64,000 bases of DNA from Lates calcarifer (Eukaryota > Chordata > Actinopteri > Centropomidae): NCBI RefSeq assembly GCF_001640805.2, contig NC_066833.1:19470531-19534530 (forward strand), written 5' to 3'. The notes under the pieces were generated by a model. That model ran no database searches, was not told the origin of the DNA, and saw only the letters and a program-made list of their open reading frames with translations. Within the stretch, counting starts at the first letter, position 1. The number at the start of each line of letters is the position of its first letter. The translations under genes were made by a program, and so were the position numbers. Shown here piece after piece: positions 1 through 29,947 of this stretch.

Positions 1-141
1 TGGGTGCCACATCAAAGGAGCCCTGCTTGCATTCGTCTCAATTTGAGTCCCACATGTTCCTTATTTCATCATTTTTAGGCTTGAGCCACAGGACTCCTTT
101 GGGAAGGTTTTCATTCAGATAGCTCACTTGCAAATATATAT

Positions 142-176
142 ACACACAGACACACACACACACACACACACACACA
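142..176. repeat. (AC)n microsatellite in acvr1 intron
   Basis: Near-perfect AC dinucleotide run with one G interruption, about 50 bases before the acceptor of the GS-box exon. Confidence 0.95.
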
Positions 177-201
177 TGCATGCAAATACACAATCCCTTA
201 A

Positions 202-4688
<4,487 letters not shown>

Positions 4689-5465
4689 GCCTGCCTCAAG
4701 AAGAAGAGGCAGATATATACTAAAGGCCTTTGAAGACATCCAGAGGGTGGACCATCTTAGAGAAATCTCAGAAGACAAAAGACTTTGATGGGTTCAGTGC
4801 CCTTATAGTGGCACAGACTTATATTTATTTTAAAACACTTGGCGGGACACATTTTGGCATCCAAAGATGGCTTACCGGGCATTCCTGAGACTGCCAGTGG
4901 TCTTGGAAATAGGAAAATATCTACTCAACTTACAACACTGTTAGAAATGTTCTTCAAGGAAGAAACTGTTACATGGGCATTTGAGTGGGCTGGCTTTTGT
5001 TAGAACCGCAGATTTTGTTTGACACTTTCTTTTAGTTTGATAAACGTCAGAACATATTAGCAGTTTCACTTTATCTCTGTAATCGTACTGCATCATTTGT
5101 TTGATTTATGGTGGATTCATTTGGAAAAGAGCTCAACTTGCCAATTGAACTTGCCAATTTATTCAGCATACTTTCTGAAACAGTAACAGTCACAGCAAGG
5201 AGTGCTATGTTTTACTTTGTGTGTCATGCACCTCTGTTTACAATGCTGTCAGAACAAGTTTCTTGGGATTTCATCAATCCTGTAACATTTAGTTGTACAG
5301 CTGTGTCAATGGCAGTGTTCTTTTCCCGATATATCGTCCAACTGAAGGCTTTTTGTATATCACCATGGATTTTACATTGAATTATGTACCTGTTCTATGT
5401 TTTTTTCTTCAGCTTTACAGACATAAATGCTAAAAGAACAAATAAAATATCTGCTAGATGATGCT
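4689..5465 (+). other. acvr1: acvr1 3' UTR
   Basis: This AT-rich, non-coding stretch runs from the acvr1 stop codon to a canonical AATAAA at 5441-5446. The exact cleavage site, about 15-25 bases further on, is inferred. An open frame of 90 codons at 5108-5380 has no recognisable content. Confidence 0.7.
5441..5446 (+). terminator. acvr1 polyadenylation signal
   Basis: Canonical AATAAA about 750 bases after the acvr1 stop codon, before the sequence becomes intergenic. Confidence 0.65.
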
Positions 5466-8400
5466 GAACTCTGTTTCTCCAGAGGCCTGTAAGTAAGCCT
5501 GTAAAGCCTGTATACTGTCTTAAAGCGTGCATTGTTGTCTTAATGCGTGCGTTGTCAAGTAAATGAAGTCAAACTTCAGCCTTTTTTATTTCTTTAACAT
5601 TTTATATCAATTAGTGATTTATATTAATTAAATAGAAAAAAAATTATTTTATCTGTCTCATTTGTCTTGATGCTGTGTGTAGTAGGTACATTTATCATTT
5701 TCAGGGATGACACGTCTGTCAGTCCATCGCTTTGGTCCACATATATTTCAACAGCTATTGGATGGATTGCAGCAAAACTTTGTACAGACATTCATGGTTC
5801 CTACTGCCTTTGTTAATCCCCTGACCTTTCCTCTTGTGCCATCATGAGGTTTACGTTTTTGGTTTTGAATGAAATACTATTTGATGGATCACTTGGGAAT
5901 TTACTGATATTCATTGCTAACTTAGGCGAGTCCCTGGCTTTTATTCAGTGTAGCCTCAGAGCTGCTAGCATTGTAACATACAGTGAATCCTATTCAAGGT
6001 CTTTCATATCCAAACAGTAATTTTGCTCATGTAGTTTTTATGTCACTTCTGTCCACCTATGGTTTCAAAATAAACCCTATGAAACCTTTTGTACATCCAG
6101 TAGAGTGTATAATATGGACTGGAGTGGACTATTGCAGCTTTAAAGTCTTCCAGCTAAAACTTAAATCCCATAATTTAGTGGCTGCGTCTATTCTTGTCAG
6201 CACAGGGAGAAATGTTGGTTTACTCTGGTTTCATTCATTTATATTCTGTAAATTCTGCACAACAATCTATTTTTGTACTGTAAAAAGCTTGACATCTGCA
6301 CTAATAATGTAAAAAAATTAATCAATGTTCATTTAGAAAAGGTCAAAAACCCAGGCATTTTTCCTGCCAGCTGTAAATTGAAACTGTGTGCACAGTGGAT
6401 ATCTTGGCAGACGTCAGACAGAAACTAGGCTCCTGATGGTTCTCAGACTGATTAATATGCTACAGATGATCGCAACGCACCAGTGGATGTCTGATGGTGC
6501 TGAGATGCTCTGTTTGCATGTATCAACAGCTGTCTGTGTCATTTGATCCATCTTGCGCAAAGCACAGAGGTCTGATCCAAGCAGTTTTAAGATCACATAA
6601 TGTTTCCTCAAGGTTCTGTACTTAGATACACACATGTACTCCTAGGTAAATTATTAGGACAGAGAGGGACGAGTGGTAATCTGTTTCAACCTTTCCTGTG
6701 TAATTACTAACTTATTGTGAGTGAGCTGATAGGGTAGAGCTGTATGTTATCGGCTCATTATGAAAAGTTTCCACTGACATACATGACACAACACACATAC
6801 ATGATATTGTCATGAACTGAAGACATAAATACACTAAGCCCAAGGTCTCTTCACATGATTATTGTCAGTCTTAACTGATACTGACTATTTTTAACTGGTT
6901 AAATGAACATTATCACACATTTAATTCACTGTCTGTACATGTTTTTATTTTTTTTCTAACCTTTGTAGGTGCTATGGCCTGATATCCATCTATTGATAGT
7001 TCCTAGATGAAATTTGCTGTTGCATCACATGGGATGCCATGAGATTGCATTTCTCTGAGTAACTCATCACATTTCAACAGTTACACGTTACGGAGCGAGG
7101 TCAGTGGAGTCAGTTGTTATAATCAACAACTGCTTCTCTGTTGTGTCTGTTTCCTAAGCTCTGTTGTTTGTACAGAACATGTAGGCTGCCTTTACAATGA
7201 ACACACAGGAAATTACATTTGGTGCTTGTGTTGTGCTCTTGTGGTCTTTAGGATTAAGTTCAGTTTGTTCCGTCACTCTCCCTAGTGACACTGGCACCTG
7301 TTGTTGCTATGGAGCCTGAGCAGCAGAAACGCGGCTCGGTCACATATGTCCTGCTGTAAAAAACCTATTGCATAGAGGTGAGTTGAACTTTCCACGCAAG
7401 CGAATGTGCAGCAGACTAAGTGTTGAAAGTGTTTACTCCTTTGGGGGGAATGTTATAGCTGGCATACTGTAAGTCTGGCCTGATTTCTACTATTTTGCTG
7501 ACCTGGGTGCTGCTCACATCCAGAGAGTGGAATTGCCACAGCCACATGGGTGCAACATAGACTGCTTAGGGCTGGATTACCAGACAGGAAAAGTAAAGAA
7601 CTGATGGCTGTTAATTGGGCTTTTGTAATTGAATTAAATGCAAATTTGTTAGAGGACTTGCATGTCTGGAGTTCAGTATCAACAAAGGTGGGTGCTGCAT
7701 TATTTCCCAATCTCGTGGGCCTGTCTTGGACAGGGGACCTGTATCAAAATCTAGATTTACCTTCATCGTGTGTTTAACCAAATTATCATGCTTTAACAGA
7801 CACAAAATCTGGGGCTGGTGGTATTTCAGGGTGAGAATTCAAGTTAGTCTATAATAAAGCTGCCATTTATAATCTGGTCCCCAAGCAGGTTAATCTGCCC
7901 ATTTCTTCCCTGGAAACCTACTTGTCACTACAGACCATTTATTGGCCCTCTAATATGTATACGTGGAGTTGGTGAATTTCTCTAAAACAACTACTGTAAT
8001 ACTCATCTTCTCAGTGTGTGTTATTTAGATTATTTGTTAGTGATTTAGTCTGTAATTTTGTAATTTGTGATTTTCATAATATCCTATTAGAAACTCTGGG
8101 TTATATTAACTCAGTGTAATCTGAGCAGTTTGATCTGGAGCCCTCTTGCAGCAAGCGTTTAGTAAATAAGTGAGAGCTGACACCTCAGTGGCCGGAGATC
8201 ATTTCCATATTCAATAAAGCAGACAGGAGGTGGTGTTTTACTGGACCCGCAGCAGTTAAATGGATGTGCAACACACTTTCCCTCTGGCTCTCATTCACAT
8301 GTCTTTATCAGAGGTCTGCAGCGCTAATCCTCTTAAATTCTAGTCAGCAGAGGCGGAGCAAACCTCTCATTGCGTTTTACAGTTTCCTCCCCGCTCATTT

Positions 8401-8540
8401 TACCGTACGAGGCTTGCTTTTGAGGCGGGGGGCGCACGGCCGACGGACTTCACCGCAATGTGTAGTAGTGTTGTGGTTTTTCTGTAGAGTAGCTGTGTGA
8501 AACGGTGTGTCGGAGAGAGGGAGCAGATGCGGCACTTGCC
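5466..8540. other. acvr1-acvr1c intergenic region, including acvr1c 5' flank
   Basis: About 3 kb with no credible coding exon. It contains one recognised interspersed repeat (5711-5910). The last 150 bases are locally GC/CpG-richer (GAGGCGGGGGGCGCACGG near 8420) and probably contain the acvr1c promoter and 5' UTR; no TATA box or initiator can be fixed by eye. Confidence 0.6.
5711..5910 (+). mobile_element. Percomorph interspersed repeat (ATTGGATGGATTGC / ACAGACATTCATGG type)
   Basis: Contains CAGCTATTGGATGGATTGC, TGTACAGACATTCATGGTTC and CCCCTGACCTTTCCTCTTGTG in the order found in a repeat abundant in spiny-rayed fish genomes. No coding capacity. A more decayed relative lies at about 21640-21760. 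Confidence 0.65.
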
Positions 8541-20955
<12,415 letters not shown>

Positions 20956-21639
20956 TTAGATTTGTTGTCCTGCAGATCAGATCACTGGTGCTGGCACTGG
21001 TGCATCAAGAGTAACTGGGAGCAAAAACAGGGAGAACCTGTTCTCTCTAACTGCCTGAGGCTGCCCTCTTCAGGACACGACCACACTGTTCACCCTTAGA
21101 GAGCTTCATCAGGTTGTTGTTGGTGCCAAAGTATAATTGTTGATGTCTGTGGCTGCTTTGCACACTGACACCTAATCAACCAATCTGAACCAAACAGCTA
21201 AACTTTAGGTGGAAAGAGCCATATGAAATAAGATGAAATAAGAATATGTTTAATGTATGTACAGATTATTTTGCTACCTCACACATTTAAGTGCCCAAAG
21301 CTTGAAGTTGCACATTGTGATGTTTTTGTGCCATATCTTGTAGCAAACACAGTATTGCTGGGTAGGTAGTGTGCTAACTGACAATCACAAAGGATATTGG
21401 ATTAAAAAACTAACTGGTTCTGACTGGTTTTAAATGACACACATACAATTATACCAGTATTATTGTACATAAACAGTTTGATGAAAGCTCCACACTTAAC
21501 AGAAATGCAGCAGTGCATTTACAACTAAAGAGATTCCTTAGCTAAATATATCCAAGGGTTTTTTTAAAAACTGTGATTTAAAACTGTGATCTAGGTCTTA
21601 TTATTGATTGTTAGCTGTTCAGTGTGACTCTATAGATGA

Positions 21640-21760
21640 CAATGACAGTCGGTACAGTGGTCAGTCAGTCCAGTCCAAATAACTCCACAACTACATTTGG
21701 TGCAGACATTCACATTACTCAGAAGATGAACTCTGTGCCACTAGATGGGCACTAGAGTAG
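21640..21760 (+). mobile_element. Degenerate copy of the 5711-5910 repeat
   Basis: Shares the block order GTCCAAATAACTCCACAACT, then TTTGGTGCAGACATTCACAT, then AGAAGATGAA with the same repeat family. It lies in the acvr1c 3' UTR. Confidence 0.45.
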
Positions 21761-23384
21761 AGCTGAAGTTCATAGAGACAAACTAGTCTTCTTGTAAAAA
21801 GTTGTGTGTAAAAGGTTTTGCTTTACATAACAGCTTGATCTTTTTCTGGCACCATCCTCGGGCCAAACCTTTCTTTTTGACTGATGGTCTAAGGATTTCA
21901 AAGATGTCTCTCCATTTTAACAGCCTCTCAACTAGCAGTAAAACCACCCCTGTATCATTCTTAATCTAAAGAGAAGTAAAGCTAGGAAGTCCTACAAAGT
22001 ATTTTTCACATTTAACACTTTCACACTTTCGGTTGCTTAATAGAGCAGCTCTCTGACAGCTGAATGCTAGTTTTCCGATAAACAGAAGCTCATTCATGAA
22101 TGGGAAAATGTATGTTCTGTTTTCTTAAATATATAATATTCACACTAGAAACATTAATTCAAATTATACAATTTAAAGAACCCTATTCACACTTAAGAGA
22201 TTCTGACAAACAAACATCTTAATTTCAGTAGAGTTAACACTGGCTCAAGGTGTTGTTTGTAGTTTTTTAAACAGGGAAAAGTAACAAATTATTTTATTTG
22301 TCTTATAAGACTGACTCAATTTTACAGAGGGTTTCCTATGGTACCACATAGTGATGATAACAGCAACAATAAGACACATTTATTAAAAAAAAAAAACTAC
22401 AAAAAAGACAAAATGCTTGTGTAAATAGCAAATATAAAGCTGTGTTAATAGTGTGCATTAGCAGTGGTAGTAAATCAATTACCATTTCCGTACCATTTCA
22501 CTTGGGGAGCACAGTTTGGGTAATGGTTGCACATTAGGATGACTAATGCCACTGTCAGACGTGGCCTGTAAAGCCTTGTCATAACAGGCTTAGGGAAAGT
22601 GCACACGGGTAAATCTGTACAACATGTGTGCTCATATGCTCCCACGTGTGCAGGTGTGCCCGTGTGTGCATGTTTCTGTGTGTGTCATATCATGTCAAAG
22701 GATCCCTTATTTAAAGATGTGAAACTGATTCATCACTGTAGTTTTTGTGAAACTGTGAAACTGCTGCTGTGGATAAAAAACTTACTATGTTTCTCATACA
22801 CCATGGCTTTAAATTCATGTCTAGCTCAGTTCATTGTTTTTAGTTACTAAGGTGAGTTACATACTTCTATATAGCTGCTTAGTATCAGTGTTGACACATA
22901 CTACAATATGTAAGTATTTTCCAGTCATAAAGGTATCAGAATTACTGGATGAAATTGTATGTAGTGTCAGCTATATTGCCTCTTAAAAATAAGCTATGTA
23001 CAGTAGCCTGTGGCTGTCTTGGCAAATATCAGTTCATGTGCACATTTTTTAAAAATGTCTTTCTTTCTGTGAAATGATTAGTTGACTTCAGTCATGGAAG
23101 TGTTTGACAGTGTTGCAAAGAATAGGAAATATTAAAAATGTGCTATGTCAGTGTCTAGCTCTGCCTCTGCCCTCTGAAAATACCTATAACATACATTAGT
23201 TTTTGTCCACGCTGAGCCAAGCTCATGTATTGTCCATTGTGTCATATTTGACAGGTGACACAGAGAAGAACTGATGGCTATGAGTACGAAAGACTTATCA
23301 GTCATTCCAAAAAGGAGTGACGATCATGTGCAATTTCTGATGGTGTCTTTTTTTTATATACTGTATATGATATAGCTCAGTATT

Positions 23385-23390
23385 AATAAA
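23385..23390 (+). terminator. Candidate acvr1c polyadenylation signal
   Basis: AATAAA in the context TATTAATAAATG, about 2.4 kb past the acvr1c stop codon. An alternative hexamer lies at 23746-23751. Confidence 0.45.
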
Positions 23391-23400
23391 TGTGATACTG

Positions 23401-25090
23401 CTTTCATAAAATGAGACCTACTTTTGATTTTTAAAGCCTTAACTCATTTGGATTCATACATTTGATTTATGTAACTGTAACTGATTTCATGCCCTTGCAC
23501 TGTATCGTCTCTCGTGCACTATTTATTCAGTATGGAAATAAGTGAGATCAGTGGGTCAGTCAAAGCAGTGCTGTGCACATAACTGCACGTAGGACAGAAC
23601 TTCCCGGAACAACTTATCTGAAACAGGTCACTTTTATCTTCCTCATCACATTTTTACCTCAACTGACATGACTCATCCACGCTTTCTGCACTGCCGCTCT
23701 ATTTGGCTGCACTGTTTATGATGTGAATTTCTGTTAGACAAAGGAAATAAAGCAGTAACACTGAGGCACATCAGCACTACATAGATGACTCATTTCATTA
23801 AGTTTGTGCTGTGAGCTGCTTTACAGATTTTTACTGCGCTGGCTGTCACCTAAGAGAAGGTCACCCAGTTTCATTTACAGGAAGTTAATTGCACTCTTTT
23901 GAAATTCTTCCCACAGTAACAACACTAAGAGTCTGATTACCCAAAAGTGACATAATTATTTTAGTTTTAGCTTTTTAACCATTTTAGTCACTTCAATGTA
24001 TATTCTCTTTACATGTTGCAGAAGCAATTATGTTGAGAGGGCATCCAAATGTTTTTTCTGTTGTCTCCCTTCCTCCTGAGTGCATGGGCTGCTAGCAACA
24101 CAACTAAGACTCTGCTGTACGTACAGTAACAAAAATGTGGATGGGGATTTGTAATGTCCTGTGCAATTTGGTCCAGTGGTCGATTGGCTAACGGCTCTGC
24201 TGAGGGTCAGTGGAACAAACAACATTTCTCTGAGGCAATCTGCTAGTTACGGAGTCTTTCAGCTACATTCAAATGTACAGTTCGAGGCTCACAGTGAATT
24301 CTCTCAGATTTTCTGGTCACCAACGCAATGCAGCTTTTGTGAATGCTGAAAGATGATATTTTTTTCCTGTAGATTACACAATGCACCTTTTGAAGGCATG
24401 GGTGTGTTAGTGGGGTTTGAGCACTGCGGTTCAGTTTTCTTTGACCCATCAGCCATTGTCTCCCTGGCTGCTGGTCTGTGTGTGTGTGATTTTTCTTTTG
24501 ATCTGACCATGTCTGATGCCTTCGGCCCAATGACCCATGCTGTTTGTATGGGTAGCGTGACACTGGCCCCGAGCTAAACCGGCCTTTTGTCTGTCTTCAT
24601 AAGACAAGTCTGCCTGCTTGGCAGAACACAGGACTCAGGCTCAGACCAAAGCTTAGCCCATTGAGAAACTGAGAGTGAGACAGGCTGAAAGCAGGTGCTG
24701 GTGGAGGCATGAGGTGACAGTTTTCTCATGCATTGCTGATTACTGACAGACCATAAATCGAATTGCTAAGACTGCAGAAAGGAAAGGGACTGTTTGAAGG
24801 GGAATTAGCAAAAAAAAAAAAAAAAACAGCTTATACATTCCCTTTTCTCTTCTCTTCCAAACAGCAGACCAGCCGTTCTCAAGAAAGAGAACAAAAAGAG
24901 TTTAAAGAGGTGAACAGGAAAGTGGCTACACCAGGCTGTGATCTGCAAATGCAGGTCCACCACAACCATCACGTGACATGGATTTCCGTTTTGACACATT
25001 TTGCTTTTGGCTGCACAGCAGGGCAGGGCCACACAGTCACTGAAGAGCAGCTGCAGCAGAACATGATGGTGCTTTGAGGACTACTCTACC
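23401..25090. other. acvr1c-cytip intergenic region
   Basis: About 1.7 kb with no recognised exon, containing an A-rich tract at 24811-24827. It should hold the cytip promoter and 5' UTR, but no core element is clear. Open frames of 60-106 codons on both strands at 24028-24577 overlap each other and match nothing known. Confidence 0.55.
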
Positions 25091-27712
25091 ATGCAGTCCA
25101 CCATGAATTTCAATGGACTTCAACGCCAGGGCAGCCAAGACAATTACATTCTGGATAATACTCAGAGGAAGAAAAGTTCTCTATGGTACCGGCGCTCACT
25201 GAGGGGAAACAGTGATCGACACCGGCAGAACGCAAACTCTGTGCCCAGAGTGTGCAAGGTGAGACAATAACTCAAGTGTAGTATATGGTTAGAAAATATT
25301 TAGTGTAAGTGATTAAACTTCTGAAATTTAAGTCAAATATCATAACACAGGGACATAAAAGAAAAATTAGAGCAAGAGTTTTCTTTAACAATGTTTTTTA
25401 CAATGAGAAGCAGTTCACTGATTTACCACAAATTGTGCTGCAGAAGTACAGCAGCTCCCTGCAACCGGCCAAAAGCCTTTAAAAAATTTTAATCTTTTGA
25501 GTTATGTAACACTATAGGATCAACATGTTCTTACGTCGAACCACTTCTGTAGTTTCCATAGGGTTATTAAACACAAATCTATTATATTATTTTTAAAGAG
25601 GAACTCTGCATTTCTCCTTTTGCAGCCCAGACAAACCCTGCTCCAACTCCCTGGTTGATTACTCTGACCCACAAAGGTAAATCACTCAAACCTGTTGTGC
25701 AATTTCTCACACAGAAGAAGGTCTCTTCTTTAGCTTTACTACATATAAAAGACTATATATTGCATTTTCTTTTTGCAATAGATCTTTTCAATTCAAAGGA
25801 ATATCCCCAAAATATTTATTTTCTGTCTTTTTTGCATTTTTCTTTTGCACAGGACCACAATTGCACTGGAAAAACAAGACAATGAAACATTTGGTTTTGA
25901 AATTCAGGTAAGCCCCATAACATATTATAAATGTTAAGATGTAAAATTGAAGAAAATGTGTATCCCTGTCAAGTTTTTAAAGCTCAAATTTTAGTTAATT
26001 AGGTTAGTTGATTTTAATATTCACCCTATGTTTAAGCTTTTTGTGGAAAAGTATTGTTTTGGCAACTTTTGTGACAAAAATTGTTTTGTTGCAGACCTAT
26101 GGCTTGCAGCTAAAGAACAGCTCTGCAGTGGAGATGTGCACCTTCGTGAGCAAGGTGCAGGAGGACAGCGCTGCTGAGAGTGCTGGCTTGACCGCAGGTG
26201 AACCACCCACATCCTCCCTACCCTACAGTCGCTATACACAGGCTCTCATACACATATAAAACCGTCAAACCTTATTTTTCCTTTCTGGTGTACATAGATT
26301 GACAGATATATCTCTTGCCACAAATGAAACGACTCTCCCTACCCACCTACGCACACACACAAGCACTGATGCACAAATACAATACAAAGTCATCTTACCT
26401 TCCCGTAAATTGATTGCTTCCTTTTTTTGCATCCTCATTTATTGCAGGAGATATTATTGTCACAATCAACGGGGTCAGCATTGAAGGCTCATCTCATCAG
26501 CACATACTCGATCTGATAAGAGAATCAACCAACAGCTTAAAGTGAGTGACATCAATGATAATTTCCTGAAATACTGGCACAACAAAGTACAAGAGAATAA
26601 GGAAATATAAGCAGTATTATAACAGTATCTTCTGGTGAAAGGGTGTGTAATGTGTCATATTTTGTGATTCTAGGATGGAGACTGTATGTGGGAATGTAGT
26701 GAAGCAGATAGAACTGGAGAAGAGGATGAACCTGCTTAAGGTATGTCTCTTCAACCCTGCTCATATGTATTACACAGCCTGTGAGTGAATCTGCCACACT
26801 GCAGTTAATTGCAGGTTGGCCTTCTTCTACACCACTGTATGAATACACCTAGTATTTCAGACTGTAAATGTCCTGCATGCATCAGCTAGAAAATCTACTG
26901 AAAGTGTAACCGTAGTGTTTTTTGTTTTGTTTTTTTTTTTTTGCCCATACAGCAATCACTACGTGAGAAGCTGTTGGAGCTGCAAGCACTTACATTACAG
27001 GAAAAACGTCTAATGCGAGGTGAGTGTTGCTCAGCTGTAAGACCACAGCACTTCCTTTCTCACAGCCTAGACTGTTAATGATGTGAATTGAAGTGTAAAC
27101 TCCAGATAGTTTAGATGAAGGAGTTCCCCTGAGAATGAACAGTAATGTAGAAGCTGCTGACGAACTTCCTGTGTCAAACTTCTTGACAGCTGGAGCTTTC
27201 ACTCACGAGGGACTTAATGTTTTTTTTTTTTTTTTTCAGGTCACCTAAATGACAGTAGCTTTCACCTCTCTATGGACTCTTCTTTGAGCTCCCCCTCAAG
27301 CCACCGCGCCCGGCGTTTTTCCAGCGACAGTAGCTACAGGAGTGTGATGACAGACGACAGTGACCAGGCCAGTGTGTTTGGGGATCTGTGCTCTCCCAGC
27401 CCCTGCAGCGCAGCCAGCAACACGGACGACAGCTGCTTCTTCTCCAGAGATTTTCCCTCACAGGACAGCTCTGGCAGGTTCTCGTCGAGCTCCAGCCATC
27501 ATCACCAATCCCTCAGCCGCTCCAGCAGTTCCAGTTTGGCCGGCAGCAGCAGCTCCCTCTCGCCTTCCTGGGAGGAAACAAGGATCTCCTCATTGTTTGG
27601 TACCCTGCCCAGGAAAAGCAGACGAGCCAGTGTTCGCAGACACATCCTCAAGTTAATCCCTGGACTCCAAAGATCTGTTGAAGAGGAGGAGATGGGAACA
27701 AACACCCAGTGA
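25091..27712 (+). CDS. cytip: Cytohesin-interacting protein (CYTIP/CYBR), PDZ and coiled-coil scaffold
   Basis: In mammals this leukocyte scaffold binds cytohesin ARF exchange factors through its coiled coil and affects adhesion. Exons: 25091-25251 or 25258, 25626-25676, 25853-25907, 26095-26197, 26448-26541, 26674-26740, 26953-27019, 27240-27712 (TGA 27710-27712). With the donor at 25252 the sum is 1071 nt, or 356 residues (human 359). PDZ domain about residues 72-160 with TFGFEIQ as carboxylate loop, [20 protein letters not shown] and an HILDLI helix; coiled coil about 160-200; then a long Ser-rich tail with the family signature [15 protein letters not shown] and [13 protein letters not shown]. 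The paralogue tamalin has the same plan, but the tail and position fit cytip. The usual acidic ESRF-like C-terminus is replaced by MGTNTQ. The exon 1 donor is uncertain: the stronger AAG/gtgaga site at 25258/25259 breaks the frame. A second in-frame ATG lies at 25103. Confidence 0.9.
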
Positions 27713-28585
27713 CTTGTTGTTCCTTTCATTCAAAGGCTTAACAAGAGTGTACACTGAGACTCTGTAATGAAGTGTTTACACTCTCTTAAAAGGTTGGCTT
27801 AACCCTAAACTCTTGGGTTAACGCTCAGTTAAAAATATATTTTTTAAGTGTTTGCTCTAATGCAGACACAGAGAAGATGGACATTGTGGCACTTGGCATT
27901 TGTCAGTGTCAAAGGCTTTCTTAAGAGGGTGCTGAGCCTTTAAGGTGAACCTGGCTCAGTGTTTGTCTTGGACTCACGGCACAAAAGCATTACGAAAATG
28001 TAAAATATTCTCCCTTTGAACAATTGTTTGAATGAATGTATGCACCAGATTGTGATGTATAAAAGATGAAATTATATATCCTACTAACTTGAATATTTTT
28101 TTTCCCCCATGCCATAGTCATAGAGTGTGATAAGCATTAATCAGAACAGTTTGAAATGCAGTAGCTGTATTCATGTAGCACCCTGAATTTTAAAATGAAG
28201 CTGTTGTGATTTAAAATACATGAAAATCATTCACTTATTTAGTCAGAGAAAGGTTTAAACAACACTTTTGTCACGTTCTGGTGCTCAAAACCAAAACCTA
28301 CAGAGCTCTACACCACATACATGGCTGCTCAGTTCAAAACAGGATGTGGGTATGAGAGTACTACTTACCTGTTTTCATTTCCAAAATTATTTGAGATCAT
28401 ATACAACTTACTTTCGATGCTCAGAGACACTGAAACTGCTTCTTGCTAATTCAAAATGTACTGAAATTTGTATGCTGTCACTTGAAGTGGAAAGAAAATG
28501 CAGCTTTTTAGACATTATGTTTTATGATAAGATCATCTGTATGCAAAAGGCTTTTTCAAAGATAATAAACTTGTGAAGTTACATA
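27713..28585 (+). other. cytip: cytip 3' UTR
   Basis: AT-rich non-coding tail from the cytip stop to AATAAA at 28564-28569. The open frame at 28268-28576 has no recognisable content and is not called. Confidence 0.65.
28564..28569 (+). terminator. cytip polyadenylation signal
   Basis: AATAAA about 850 bases after the stop codon, in the context GATAATAAACTTGTG. Confidence 0.6.
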
Positions 28586-28975
28586 AACCCACTGGTGTTT
28601 TCTGTCAGATACCAGGTAGTAATGCACACTCGTTTTAAAGTCACAATTTCAATAGGAAAAGTGTGACTTATTAGATTTCTGTTGATAATGCATGTATTAC
28701 ACAGAATTTACTCATAAACAGGCAGTGATGTTATTTTGGGGAAAGCACAACAGTTTTCAAACTGAAGCTATAAAACTTGAGAAAAGAAGCACCACACATT
28801 TCCTGTAATAGGTCTCACTTGTTTGGTTTCCTGCTGCTGCTGAGAAAGAGAGTTACTGGGGTATCATCACATTATAATAAATGTAACTACTTTCTTGCAC
28901 ATGATTATTTCTGTGCACAAAAAGAAAACAATTGTGAAGCACGTTATTTTGAAACAACAAAACTGATCATTTCTT

Positions 28976-29078
<103 letters not shown>

Positions 29079-29788
29079 GACAGTTGCATCAAGGTTAATG
29101 CAGTATATGGTTGAGTTGCATCTAGTTTGAACTACGTTATATAATGTTATGTAGTTTGTTCTGGTGGTACCTAGCCTAAAGTCACTATTTTTTTTACTTC
29201 TCTCTAATCCTAGCGGTTTTATGAAATATTTGCGAGTATTACCTCTTTAACAGTCATCTAGATGAATCTATGTGAGAATTTTCAAAGGTGAAACTATTAG
29301 TAACATAGAACTGACAAACTCAAAATACCTTAAAGTTGTTGTACAGTGCTTGAATAAATTCACTTAATTACTTTCCATCACTGCCTGCACAGAGCACTAA
29401 TATGTTTTCAGAAAGTTATACCAGAATTTCAGGCACCTTACTTAAGATATTTATGCACTTAAAACTCAAAACATAGCAGGGCTTAGTGTCATGGTGTACA
29501 AAAACATTGCTGGTTCAGGTGGTAAAATACTGTTCAGAAAACCTAAAGAGGAATGTTAATCCAGACTCAAAATGTTACAGAAGGAGGGTGGTCACCCAGC
29601 AGAGATTAAAGAATGAGTACAATCAGTCCATATGCAGATGCCAGAGTCACAAAGAACCTTTGTTAGGTCCACAACAAAACCCCCGTTCTTCAGTGATTCA
29701 GCACACACACAGAATGACATGGTAGTAACACGGGAGAGCTTGACCTTGCACTGATTGTATCTTTGCTCTCTGACCATGTAGGATAAAA

Positions 29789-29805
29789 ACACACACACAC
29801 ACACA
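29789..29805. repeat. (CA)n microsatellite
   Basis: Short CA run about 140 bases upstream of the ermn start codon. Confidence 0.85.
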
Positions 29806-29947
29806 CTCGTGGAACCCTGGAGCAGATGATGTGAAAGTGCTGTTTAACTTCTGATTCAACAAATACTCTGCAAAGAACAAGTCAGAGCGTCAGTGCTGCC
29901 TGACTATTTTCCAACACCACAGAGGAAAGAAAAACAGACGGACGGAG

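Larger units (their letters stand above)
20956..23400 (+). other. acvr1c: acvr1c 3' UTR (long, extent inferred)
   Basis: No coding content. The first convincing AATAAA is at 23385-23390, suggesting a 3' UTR of about 2.4 kb; a second AATAAA at 23746-23751 could extend it. A degenerate copy of the repeat seen at 5711-5910 lies at about 21640-21760. The extent is inferred without transcript data. Confidence 0.5.

Noticed and set aside
24028..24577. Overlapping 60-106 codon frames on both strands upstream of cytip
   Set aside because: Mutually overlapping, no homology, no promoter or splice evidence.
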